A stretch of DNA of 64,000 bases, from contig JAJFFG010000046.1 of the NCBI GenBank assembly GCA_021776825.1, positions 1 through 64,000 on the forward strand, in the 5' to 3' direction. The translations under genes and the position numbers were made by a program. The first letter of the stretch is position 1; every line of letters begins with the position of its first letter. This stretch comes from Planctomycetota bacterium (GTDB taxonomy: Bacteria > Planctomycetota > JAJSAM01 > JAJVHW01). Under the pieces are notes generated by a model, which was given only the letters and a program-made list of their open reading frames with translations, had not been told where the DNA came from and did not search any database. Below are positions 7,747 through 16,004 of the stretch, piece after piece.

Positions 7747-10005
7747 ATGCGCCGCAAGCACAGATTCGCCGTTATCGTCGCGCTGCTCGCACTCGCCGGG
7801 CTCGTCTGGTGGGCGCTGCAGGATGGCTCCAAGCCAGCGCCGGCGGAGCCGCCCGGACCGGCTACGACCGCCGCGCAGGACAATGACGGTCGAAGTGAAG
7901 GTCCGGGCGACCGGAGGCGTCGCGTCCGCCTTCCCGGCAAGGAGTCCGCCGAAGCGCCGGCCACGGACGACAGTCCGAGCGAGGAGCCCTCCAAGTCCGC
8001 CCCGGTCGCGGAGGCGCCGCAGCGCGAGAACCTGCCCGAGGGCCCCGCCGCCGTCGGCGAGCTCGTCGGGCGGGGGCTCCTCTTCCCGGACCGATCGCCG
8101 ATCGAGGGGGCGGTGGTGCGGGTGCGGTGGGGAGTGCCCGGTCGTGACGTCGTGCCGTACCCCGATCCGGAGCAGGTCACCACCGGGCCGAACGGGATCT
8201 TCCGGATCGCCGGCTTCGCGCCGGGGACCTACCAGTTCGAGGCGGCGCTGGAAGGCCGCGCCCCACGGCGCTTCCGCGTGGTCTTCACGGCCGCGCAGCC
8301 AGCCGACGAGGTGGAGGTGCTCTTCGGCGCGGGGGGCCGCGTCGAGGGGCGCCTGGAGAGCGCGGACGGCCCGGCGGCGGGCGTCACCGTGCGCATCAAT
8401 CGGTCGGGGGTCGGCGGTGGGCCGGGACTCCTCTCGGGCACGACCGACGCGGCCGGAGAGTTCCGATTCGAAGACCTCCCACCGGGCGCGTACGGCCTGG
8501 AGGTGGATGGTGCGGGCGCCTTCCACTCGCGCACTGCTTCCGTCACCGTGATCGCCGGGGAGACGTCGCGTGTCGAGTTCGCGAGCCAGGCATTCCTAGC
8601 GGGCGTCGTGACATGGGACGGAGAGCGGCTCGCGGAAGCGATCGTGCGGGTCGCGCGGAACGGAGGGGAGTACCGAAGCGAGCAGTCCCAGTCGGCTGCG
8701 GACGGTGCCTTCCGGGTGGACGGCCTCACGCCAGGAGAGCACCGGATCACGGTCCAGGTCCTCGATGACCCGGGGTTCGCGGTCGACGTGGCGACGACGA
8801 CTCTCGTCGCGGGCGAGAACCGGATGGACCTGCTGCTGGGACAGGGTGATCTGTCAGCGACGATCTCGGGCCAGCTGTCGACCGCGGTGCCCGGCGGGGC
8901 ACCTCCTTCGAGGGCTCAGATCACGTTCCTCGTGATGACGGAGAAGGCGGAGGGCACCTGGGAGCTCGGTGCGCAGGTGGCCATGGCGTTTCCCGATGCG
9001 TCCGGGGCGTTCCGGGTGCGCGGTCTGCGGCCGGGGCGGTACCACGTCATGGTGTACCCGCGCGGAGGGAACCTCCAGACCGCCCGAGTCGACGTCACGT
9101 TGGCCCCGGGTGAGCGGAAGGGCGGGTTCGAGATCCAGCTAGAGGCCCGCGAGCCGCGGGAGCCACGGCAGGAGACCCCCTCCGCCGCCGTCCTGTCCGG
9201 CGTCGTGACCGACGGAGGGCGGCCGCTCGCGCGAGCGTTCGTGCGGGTGGCCGAAGAGGCGGGCGAGGGACGCTCCCGGCAGACGAGGACCGACGAGATG
9301 GGGCGCTATCTCGTCAAGCGCCTCGATCCGGGGAAGTGGCGCGTCCACGTTCAGGTCGTCGGCAAGGGTGGCTTCGCAGCCGAGGTGGCATTGGCGGAGA
9401 TTGCCGAGGGCAGGAACCGACTCGACATCCGGCTCGACTCGGACGAGCTGGCGGGGGAGATCCGCGGCCGCGTCATCGAGCGCGTGACGGGCCGCGCGCT
9501 CACGTCGAAGGACGTGGTGCTCTGGCTGACCACCCGCGTCGGCGACGCGATGGGCCGTCACGTCGGCATGACGAACCCCGATGCGTCGGGGAGCTTCCGG
9601 TTCCGGCACGTGCGCGGCGGGCAGTACCGCATCTTGGCCACCCCGCGCGGCGGCTCGTTGCGGAACTGCGAAGTGGACGTGGACGTGGTCACGGGGCAGA
9701 CGGCGGAGCGCGTCGAGGTGTCCCTCGAGGAGCTGCGCACCGGCGCCGTGCGCTTCGTCGTGCGGCAGGAGGACGGCACGCCCGTCCGACAGGTCAAGAT
9801 CAGCTCCATGCTGGACGGCGAAGCCCGACAGGGTTCCATGAGCGCGAACTCCGATTCCGGAGTCTACGAGACCCACTTCGAGATCGGCGTCCACGAGATC
9901 ACGGTCGGCGACGGGTCGGACAGCGTCCGCGCCGCGGTCACCGTCGATGTCGGTGAGGGCGAGACCACGGTCGTGGAGGTCGTGCTGCTGCCACCCGAGC
10001 AGTAG
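7747..10005 (+). CDS. Membrane-anchored carboxypeptidase-regulatory-like repeat protein
   Basis: A 752-residue protein. ATG 7747 follows GGGAGG by 7 nt. Residues 1-20 (MRRKHRFAVIVALLALAGLV) are a signal anchor, followed by a Pro/Glu/Arg-rich linker to about residue 100. The remainder is at least six Ig-like repeats of carboxypeptidase-regulatory type with the recurrent DASGAFRVRGLRPGRYHV phrase. The phrase recurs near residues 160, 245, 330, 430, 530 and 625, which shows internal duplication. The protein is likely displayed at the cell surface. It is a paralogue in architecture of the 5680-7476 and 17213-19627 proteins. Confidence 0.75.
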   Translation: MRRKHRFAVIVALLALAGLVWWALQDGSKPAPAEPPGPATTAAQDNDGRSEGPGDRRRRVRLPGKESAEAPATDDSPSEEPSKSAPVAEAPQRENLPEGPAAVGELVGRGLLFPDRSPIEGAVVRVRWGVPGRDVVPYPDPEQVTTGPNGIFRIAGFAPGTYQFEAALEGRAPRRFRVVFTAAQPADEVEVLFGAGGRVEGRLESADGPAAGVTVRINRSGVGGGPGLLSGTTDAAGEFRFEDLPPGAYGLEVDGAGAFHSRTASVTVIAGETSRVEFASQAFLAGVVTWDGERLAEAIVRVARNGGEYRSEQSQSAADGAFRVDGLTPGEHRITVQVLDDPGFAVDVATTTLVAGENRMDLLLGQGDLSATISGQLSTAVPGGAPPSRAQITFLVMTEKAEGTWELGAQVAMAFPDASGAFRVRGLRPGRYHVMVYPRGGNLQTARVDVTLAPGERKGGFEIQLEAREPREPRQETPSAAVLSGVVTDGGRPLARAFVRVAEEAGEGRSRQTRTDEMGRYLVKRLDPGKWRVHVQVVGKGGFAAEVALAEIAEGRNRLDIRLDSDELAGEIRGRVIERVTGRALTSKDVVLWLTTRVGDAMGRHVGMTNPDASGSFRFRHVRGGQYRILATPRGGSLRNCEVDVDVVTGQTAERVEVSLEELRTGAVRFVVRQEDGTPVRQVKISSMLDGEARQGSMSANSDSGVYETHFEIGVHEITVGDGSDSVRAAVTVDVGEGETTVVEVVLLPPEQ

Positions 10006-10047
10006 GCCGGATGACGTCGTGCGCAGGGCGAACGACGAGTTCCCCCA

Positions 10048-10296
10048 GTGACCGGCAGAGCGCCGGACGCACCGGCGGGGCACGGCGTCGAGCTCCGGAA
10101 CTCCGACGACACGACCGTCGAGGGCCTGGAGTTCGAGGACGTCGGCAACACGGGCCTCCGTGTCACGGGCTCGAACCGCATCGCAATCCGAGGCTGCACG
10201 GTCTTCGGCCACCAGCACGTGTGCCACCCGGACCGCCGACGCTCATGCGCGCTGCGCTCATGGGTCGCCGCGTCTCGACCGGGCATCGCGCGGTGA
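10048..10296 (+). pseudogene. Fragment of a right-handed beta-helix protein
   Basis: Codons between about 10080 and 10210 read GVELRNSDDTTVEGLEFEDV and GLRVTGSNRIAIRGCTVFG. These are two rungs typical of parallel beta-helix (NosD/pectate-lyase-like) proteins. Flanking codons are Arg/Pro-rich and not coding-like, so only a piece of about 45 residues survives. It fills the 319-nt space between two convergent genes. Nothing else is visible there. Confidence 0.45.
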
Positions 10297-10324
10297 GTCG
10301 GCACGGCCAGTCGACTTGCTTTGG

Positions 10325-12292
10325 TCAGTAGCGTAGGTCGCGGCCGTCGCGGCGCACGAGCAGTTCCTGCACATGCTGCGTCTCTCCGATCGCGATCGAG
10401 ACGCGCAGTGGGATGTCGCCGTCACCCAGCCTGCCCATCTCCGCGCCGCGCACGGTGAGAGTGAGCGTTCGTGCCGCCGGGTCGATGACTGCACGGATGC
10501 GCCTGCTCCCCTGGGCTCGCCCGCGCCGACGGGCGACGAACCGACCGTTGCGGCGGCGGAACGCACGCGCCGGAATCCTGACGCGCAGTCGGTCTCCGAC
10601 TCGAACGAGGACTGCGGGCGGAGACCTCAGGTCGGCATCGCCGATCTCGGCCGACAACTCGAGGCGGTCGCGCCGGCGCTTCCGAACGCGTCCCTCGACG
10701 CCGACGATCACGACTCCGGGCGAGACGCGATCCTGCGGCGCCGTCCCGAACGAGAACGCGCGGTCGCTCAACTGGACCCGGCTCGTCGCATGCGTCGAAC
10801 CGACCGAGACGGACAGGGTCAGAGGGCCGCTCGGATCGATCCGGTCGAACTCCTCCGGGTCCATCTGCAGTTCCGCGCCCCAGTGCGTGCCTTGTGGGCC
10901 ACGCGGCGTGAGCCTGAACACGGCGCTCGGAGCGACTCGCGTGCCGGTGAAGCCGCCGCCGCCATCCGCCTCGAGTTCGAACGTCCCGTCGAACTGCACC
11001 TCGTCGACGCGCACGCGCACGGGCTGGCGAGGATCGAACGGGGCCGTTCCGAGGTCGAGCGCCGCGACGATGTCGGCCGACTGCGAGACCGTCTCGATCG
11101 CCACGCCTCCGAGTTCGGATGGAAGCGGCGGGTCACCCGGCGAGGGTCCAGCGCCTTCGATGAACAGGACGACCGGTCCCTCGCCGGTGACGTGATCGCG
11201 CGCAGCGACTGTATCCCCAGCCAGCGCGACGCCCCCGAGCGGCGGTACCACGGCGATCGGGGGGCCACCTTCGAAGCAAAGCGATCCGACGTGCGACCAG
11301 GAGCCGTCGCCCTTGCGTTCGAACTGCTCGACCTGATTGCGGAGTTGGTTCACGCGGCCCGCGGCGATCCGGTCTCCAGCGAGATCCAACGAGGTGCCCA
11401 GACCCGGGATACCGGCCGTGGAGAACCCCTGGACGCGGCTCCAATTCGTGTCGAACTCGAACAGTGCGATCCCGTCACGGCTGCCGACGGCCAACCGGTT
11501 GCCGTCGAGCGCGAGCACGCGACCGAACTCGGTGCCGAAGCCGCCCTCCTCGGGGGCAAGGGTCTGCTCGAGCTCCCAGCCCCTCGACGAGCGGGCGTAG
11601 ACGTGCACGCGTCCCGCCCGCGTCTCCAGGTCGTCGTGGGGTGCGCCGATGGCGATGCGCTGACCCGACGCGGAGAGCGCAGCCCCGAAGTGGCGCCCCT
11701 CCCCGCCCTGACCGAGCGTGATTCGCGCGACCGACGCCCAGCCTCCAGTGCGCTCGAAGACATGCACGCTGCCGGCCGGCATCAGCGCGACTTGGACGTT
11801 CAGGGCTGAGACCGCAAGCACCGCGCCGTCGATCGCCACTGCGTGTCCGAAAGCCTCACCCTGGATGGGCTCGGGAGCCGTCACGCGGCCGGACGATACC
11901 CACCCCCCGGTTGCGTGCTCGTAGAGGTGAACCTCGCCCGCACCGAACGCTGCATCGACATCTGCGAACTTCGCCGCGACCGCCAGCACGCCACCATCCG
12001 TGTCGAGGGCGGTGCCGGACCAGAAGTCCGCGCCAGGTGTCGGGAACGCTGCCGTCTCGATCCATCCCTCGGTGGTGCGACCGAACACGCGCACGAGGGT
12101 CTCTTCCAGCGTGGACCTGCCGACCGCCAGGACGTTGCCGGCGCCGGCAAGTTGGACTCCTACGGCCGGCGCTCCATCCCGGTCCGTCAGGGCCCGCGAG
12201 GGTGTATCCTCTCGTGCTGCGGTCGCGGCCGGGATCATCGAACCGATACCAGCGCAAAGTGCGAGCGCTGCGCTCAGCGACGTACGTCTCAT
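10325..12292 (-). CDS. Secreted FG-GAP-like beta-propeller protein
   Basis: A 655-residue protein with a signal peptide (MRRTSLSAALALCAGIGSMI, then an ATAA-type cleavage region near residue 25). Residues 40-380 are repeats of the FG-GAP/integrin-alpha-like kind: FGHAVAIDGAVLAVSALN, FGAALSASGQRIAIGAPHDD and FGRVLALDGNRLAVGSRDG, each followed by a VHVFER-type strand. These fit a seven-bladed propeller. Residues 400-655 are an unrecognised beta-rich region ending in a very basic stretch (RKRRRDRLELS, RRRNGRFVARRRGRAQGSRR). ATG 12292 has AGAGG 6 nt upstream. Likely extracellular. Confidence 0.7.
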   Translation of the reverse strand: MRRTSLSAALALCAGIGSMIPAATAAREDTPSRALTDRDGAPAVGVQLAGAGNVLAVGRSTLEETLVRVFGRTTEGWIETAAFPTPGADFWSGTALDTDGGVLAVAAKFADVDAAFGAGEVHLYEHATGGWVSSGRVTAPEPIQGEAFGHAVAIDGAVLAVSALNVQVALMPAGSVHVFERTGGWASVARITLGQGGEGRHFGAALSASGQRIAIGAPHDDLETRAGRVHVYARSSRGWELEQTLAPEEGGFGTEFGRVLALDGNRLAVGSRDGIALFEFDTNWSRVQGFSTAGIPGLGTSLDLAGDRIAAGRVNQLRNQVEQFERKGDGSWSHVGSLCFEGGPPIAVVPPLGGVALAGDTVAARDHVTGEGPVVLFIEGAGPSPGDPPLPSELGGVAIETVSQSADIVAALDLGTAPFDPRQPVRVRVDEVQFDGTFELEADGGGGFTGTRVAPSAVFRLTPRGPQGTHWGAELQMDPEEFDRIDPSGPLTLSVSVGSTHATSRVQLSDRAFSFGTAPQDRVSPGVVIVGVEGRVRKRRRDRLELSAEIGDADLRSPPAVLVRVGDRLRVRIPARAFRRRNGRFVARRRGRAQGSRRIRAVIDPAARTLTLTVRGAEMGRLGDGDIPLRVSIAIGETQHVQELLVRRDGRDLRY

Positions 12293-12548
12293 GGCAAGCC
12301 TCTACACGCTGGTTCTTGCCCCGGACCAACGACAACCCGAGCCGAGACTAGGCTACGTGGCGCGCACCGCAACCCCTCCGGCGGCGACGTGGTCTCGCCC
12401 GCGCGTCTGCAGCACTCCACCGACGGGCCACCGTCATCCGCCCCGTGTACAGCGAACGCGGCCGCGCGCTCGGTGATCAGCTTCCTGTTGATCTCGGGTC
12501 TCGTTCCTAGAGCTGGAGAAGAGCGTCGATCCGGGCGACCCGGGCGAG

Positions 12549-14333
12549 GTGGTGCGGGCGCGCACGGCGCTCGAGGCAAGTGACTCGGCGTTCTGGCACT
12601 CGCTGCAGCCGCAGGGTCCGTTCCGCACGGCCCTGGCACGGTCGTTCACTCCGGACGAGATCCGCCGGCGACTCGATGCCTGCGCCGCCGACCCGGACGC
12701 GATGGCGACGACAGTACGGAACTTCGTGTCGCGGCATGATCTCGGCGCACTGCTCGCCGACGACGATCGGTTCCGTCCCCTCGTTGACGAGCACTCGGGA
12801 CTGCTCACGAGTCTCGCGATCGAGGATCTCTGGGAGGAGCGACGCGAGCTCGGCACGACCCTGCTCGGCACCGTCGAGACGGCTGAGGACACCGCCGGGG
12901 AACTGGCGCGTTGCGCGGCACCGGAGGCCGGGCGGCTCGTGGCCGACGTGATCACGGGCGCGGTCCGCGTGCCCCGCGCGGCGCTGGCCGAGGTCGCGCG
13001 TGCCAACCCCACCACCACGAGCCCGCGCAAGTACAAGTCGCTCGGCGTGGAGCGCGTCGCGGCTCTCCTGGCCGTCGCGCGAACTCATGACGATCCCCGG
13101 CTTCGTGTCCTCGCGGCGCGCGTGCTGGAGCTCGCCGCCGACGCGCGTGGCGCGGCGGTGGCGGCCTGGACAGCGGTTCGGTCGCCGGCCGTCGACGACG
13201 AGGCGTGGTTCCTGTTGGCCCGGCACGCCCGCGAACCGATCCCGATCCGCGAGGTGCCGGAGTATGCAGTTCTCTCGGCGCTGCGGGGCGAGATGGCGTT
13301 CGGCTACGTGTGGGCGGAGGAGGACTTCGCGAACGCGGAGCTCGCGGCGCGACGCTTCGCGGCGACCTACGATCGCGTGCGGGCCCCACGGACCCGCGCC
13401 GGCCTGCTCGCCGATCTCGGGGGCATTCACTACAAACTCGTCGTCAAGGAGTTCCGCAAGCACCCCGTCCCCACGTGGCGCGCGTTCCTCGAGGGCCTGC
13501 TCACACCGCGCGAGGACGATCCGCCGCTAGTCCGGGAGCTGTCACGTCGCGTCGCGATGCGGCGTCTAGCGAGTCTCAACACCGAGGTCGCGCCGGGGCG
13601 CGGCAACCGGGCGCGCGAGGTCCCGATACCGAAGCGGAAAGCCCGGCCCGCGCCGGCCGACTGGGTGACTGCGGTCGTCGACGCGGCCGCCGACTCCGCA
13701 GCGCTGCTCGACCTCGTGGAGATCTACGAGAAGGACGGACTGGAGACAGAGGTGTCCGCGCCGAGCGATGCTGCGCGCACGGTGCTGCGCGAGCTGGTGG
13801 ACACCTGCCCGGACTCGCGTGCTGCGCGACTCGCGTCCGAGTTGCTGCTCCGGGCGTCGCGCTTCGACGACCTCCTGTTCGTCTTGCGGCGAGCGGACCG
13901 GCTGGCATTCGATGACCAAGACCGCCTGTTCTGGATGCCCGACCTGTGGGAGCGTGCGTTCACGGCCCAGGAACGCGCGCGACTGCTCGCGCTCGTGTCC
14001 GATCCGGCGCTGTCGCCTCCCGCCCGCGTCCGTCTCATCGCCGAGGCGTGGCACGACGTCCCCGCGTGGGAGCAGGCAGAACGGCCCTCGAGCAACGCGA
14101 CGCTCGCCCTACTGACCGACTGGTACGAGAACGTCACGCCCGGATCGGACGGCGGTCTCGCGGAGATCGCGCTCGAACGTGCGATCGACGATGCGTGGGA
14201 CCGCGTCGCTTGGGAGCGCGAGGGCGCCGAGGAGTTCCTGCAACGCATCCGGGCCGCCGTCGAACGCGTGCCCGCCGCAGGACCCCGGTTGCGGCTGCTG
14301 CGGCTGCTGCGGCAGACGGACGAGGTGGAGTGA
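12549..14333 (+). CDS. Large hypothetical protein, start uncertain
   Basis: A 594-residue protein from GTG 12549. It is helical throughout, Ala/Arg/Leu-rich, with no signal peptide, transmembrane segment or motif I recognise. A basic segment near residue 350 (PKRKARPAPADWV) separates two helical halves. The open frame continues upstream as coding-like codons (LELEKSVDPGDPGE) to a stop at 12489-12491 without an ATG, so the real start may be CTG 12513 or the 5' end may be lost. The 256 nt before it (from 12293) show no promoter I can defend. Confidence 0.55.
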   Translation: MVRARTALEASDSAFWHSLQPQGPFRTALARSFTPDEIRRRLDACAADPDAMATTVRNFVSRHDLGALLADDDRFRPLVDEHSGLLTSLAIEDLWEERRELGTTLLGTVETAEDTAGELARCAAPEAGRLVADVITGAVRVPRAALAEVARANPTTTSPRKYKSLGVERVAALLAVARTHDDPRLRVLAARVLELAADARGAAVAAWTAVRSPAVDDEAWFLLARHAREPIPIREVPEYAVLSALRGEMAFGYVWAEEDFANAELAARRFAATYDRVRAPRTRAGLLADLGGIHYKLVVKEFRKHPVPTWRAFLEGLLTPREDDPPLVRELSRRVAMRRLASLNTEVAPGRGNRAREVPIPKRKARPAPADWVTAVVDAAADSAALLDLVEIYEKDGLETEVSAPSDAARTVLRELVDTCPDSRAARLASELLLRASRFDDLLFVLRRADRLAFDDQDRLFWMPDLWERAFTAQERARLLALVSDPALSPPARVRLIAEAWHDVPAWEQAERPSSNATLALLTDWYENVTPGSDGGLAEIALERAIDDAWDRVAWEREGAEEFLQRIRAAVERVPAAGPRLRLLRLLRQTDEVE

Positions 14334-14411
14334 GCGTCAGTCCGACCATCGCACGGCCGTCAGCACAAACCGAGTTCGGAGACCGTTGATGAACTCCGCG
14401 GGTCTCGGTGA

Positions 14412-15248
14412 TCAGAGCGCCGCGCCGCACCGGCGGCAGAACTTCGCGTCCACGGCGTGCCCCTCGGCACTGCACTGCGGGCACGACTGTCCGGAGACCG
14501 CAGCCGGTGGAGACGAGGCACCGGCGGCCTGCGCAAGTTCGACGGTCACCACGCCCGTCGGCACCGCGATGATGCCGTAGCCGAGCACCATGATCACCGA
14601 CGCGACAGCCTGCCCGAGCGGCGTCTGCGGCGAGACGTCCCCGTAGCCCACCGTCGTCAGCGTGACGATCGCCCAGTACACGCTCCGCGGGATGCTCGTG
14701 AAGCCGTTCTCGCTGCCCTCGATCAGGTACATCAGCGAGCCGAGGATCACGACGAGCGTCACCACGCTGCTGACGAACACGACGATCTTCCGCCGGCTGG
14801 CGACGAGCGCGCGCAGCAGCACGTCCATCTCGCTCAGGTAGTGCACCAGCTTGAGCACGCGGAAGACGCGCAGGATGCGCAGGATGCGCACGACGAGCAG
14901 CGCCTGCGCACCCGGCACGAGTACGCTCACGTACGTGGGCAGGATCGCGAGCAGGTCGACGACACCGAAGAAGCTGCGCGCATACCGCATCGGCTTGCCG
15001 ACACACATCAGGCGCAGCACGTACTCGACGGTGAAGAGCAGCGTGAAGAACCACTCCGCCGCCCGCAGCGCCGAACCGTGCTCTGCGCTGATCTCCTCGA
15101 CGCTGTCGAGCATCACGACGATCACCGAGAGCGCGATGCTGACGAGCAGCCACACGTCGAACTGCCGCCCGCCAGGCGTGTCCGACTCGAAGATGATCTC
15201 GTGCATCCGCCCGCGCCACGGCGCCGGCGGGCGGCCCTCCCCCGTCAT
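14412..15248 (-). CDS. Voltage-gated-type potassium channel with C-terminal zinc ribbon
   Basis: A 278-residue inner-membrane channel. Six transmembrane segments are visible: about 31-48, 65-83, 96-111, 118-134 (S4-like RILRILRVFRVLK with Arg every third residue), 155-175 and 213-236. The pore loop has the selectivity filter TLTTVGYGDVSP (TVGYGD at 199-204), diagnostic of K+ channels. The C-terminus carries CPQC at about 256 and CRRCG at about 272, a short zinc ribbon that most Kv-like bacterial channels lack. ATG 15248 has no Shine-Dalgarno but a -10-like box 6 nt upstream. It is followed downstream by no obvious partner gene. Confidence 0.9.
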   Translation of the reverse strand: MTGEGRPPAPWRGRMHEIIFESDTPGGRQFDVWLLVSIALSVIVVMLDSVEEISAEHGSALRAAEWFFTLLFTVEYVLRLMCVGKPMRYARSFFGVVDLLAILPTYVSVLVPGAQALLVVRILRILRVFRVLKLVHYLSEMDVLLRALVASRRKIVVFVSSVVTLVVILGSLMYLIEGSENGFTSIPRSVYWAIVTLTTVGYGDVSPQTPLGQAVASVIMVLGYGIIAVPTGVVTVELAQAAGASSPPAAVSGQSCPQCSAEGHAVDAKFCRRCGAAL

Positions 15249-15254
15249 GCGCGC

Positions 15255-15260
15255 AGGCTA
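15255..15260 (-). promoter_or_regulatory. Putative -10 box (TAGCCT), leaderless type
   Basis: TAGCCT on the minus strand ends 6 nt before the channel gene ATG at 15248. Confidence 0.35.
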
Positions 15261-15509
15261 CTGGGCTGGGGTGTCACGGCACCTCCGAGGATTCGATGAA
15301 ACCCAAGCGCCGGCGCCCGCGTTCCATCCTCCGCGCCGGGGTTCTCCCGCGCTGAGCACAGACCGATGAGCGAACAGAGCCACTTCCGATATCGCGAGCG
15401 AATGCCCGGGTCCTGGCGCGTGCGCCAGGATGCGCCGAGCGTCTTGCTGCGACTGCTTGCGTAGTCGCGGCTCGTTCCATCGGTGGTCGAACGGGTCGTC
15501 CCCCTCTCT

Positions 15510-15586
15510 GGGGGCGTAGCCCAATCGGCAGAGGCAACGGTCTCAAACACCGTCCAGTGTGGGTTCGACTCCCACCGCCCCTACCA
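15510..15586 (+). tRNA. tRNA with CAA anticodon (Leu by codon), but with a short variable loop
   Basis: A good cloverleaf. Acceptor 15510-15516 pairs with 15576-15582 (one G-T pair). The D stem is GCC/GGC with GG in the loop. The anticodon stem ACGGT/ACCGT encloses CTCAAAC with CAA at 15544-15546. The T stem GTGGG/CCCAC has loop TTCGACT, then discriminator A and an encoded CCA. The variable region has only 5 nt. Bacterial tRNA-Leu normally has a long variable arm, so this is an unusual class I tRNA with a leucine anticodon. Confidence 0.75.
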
Positions 15587-15630
15587 CCGCTCGCTCGCCG
15601 CATCCTCGCGCCCACGTCCGGACTCCCACC

Positions 15631-15720
15631 GGGAGTCGCTCCCCCCAGCCGGCTGTAAACCGGCCGCCGCGAGAGCAGGGGGGTGGCTGGCGAGAGGTTC
15701 GATTCCTCCGGCTCCCACCA
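15631..15720 (+). tRNA. Degenerate tRNA-Tyr-like gene (GTA anticodon), no normal D arm
   Basis: Acceptor GGGAGTC (15631-15637) pairs with GGCTCCC before an encoded ACCA. The anticodon stem GCCGG/CCGGC encloses CTGTAAA with GTA at 15655-15657. The T loop TTCGATT has a stem of only four good pairs. Between acceptor and anticodon arm there are only 10 nt, a C-run with no D stem or GG. The region after the anticodon arm is long and G-rich. A perfect GACTCCC complement just upstream (about 15621-15627) could compete for the acceptor strand. It may be a pseudo-tRNA. Confidence 0.45.
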
Positions 15721-15748
15721 CGCTGCCTTCGCCTCCCACGCAGGCATC

Positions 15749-15824
15749 GCCTCGATGGTCCAACAGGATACGACGCCGGCCTACGAAGCCGGAGATGGAG
15801 GTTCGAGTCCTCCTCGAGGCGCCA
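15749..15824 (+). tRNA. tRNA-Arg (ACG)
   Basis: A complete cloverleaf. Acceptor GCCTCGA/TCGAGGC is a perfect 7 bp. The D stem is GTC/GAC. The anticodon stem CCGGC/GCCGG has loop CTACGAA (ACG at 15783-15785). The T stem GGAGG/CCTCC has loop TTCGAGT, with discriminator G and encoded CCA. It would read CGN arginine codons after wobble deamination. Confidence 0.85.
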
Positions 15825-15826
15825 GC

Positions 15827-15894
15827 TGCTCCGCCGGTGGTCCGGAGCCGGGCCTCATATGCCCAGTCAGCGGGTTCGATTCCCGCCGGAGCTA
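15827..15894 (+). tRNA. tRNA with CAT anticodon (Met-like), imperfect acceptor
   Basis: Six acceptor pairs (GCTCCG/CGGAGC) with a T-T mismatch at the end. The D stem is a weak GGT/GCC. The anticodon stem GGGC/GCCC encloses CTCATAT (CAT at 15856-15858). The T stem GCGGG/CCCGC is perfect with loop TTCGATT. Discriminator A is followed by no encoded CCA, unlike its three neighbours. It begins only 2 nt after the preceding tRNA. Could be elongator Met or a CAT-type Ile tRNA, or be degenerate. Confidence 0.6.
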
Positions 15895-16004
15895 CGCTCC
15901 CCTCGCGCGATGACGGTCCGCGGCCTGGCCGAACGACGGAGCAAGGCGCGGCGGACCGCGCGTTCCACGCCAAGGTCGCGAAGCTCCGAGCCGCGGGATT
16001 CGCG

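Noticed and set aside
5140-8526. Very long minus-strand ORF (1128 codons)
   Set aside because: Antisense to two well-supported plus-strand genes. Its Arg/His/Asp-rich translation is the usual shadow of strong G/C third-position bias; no domain and it crosses a gene boundary.
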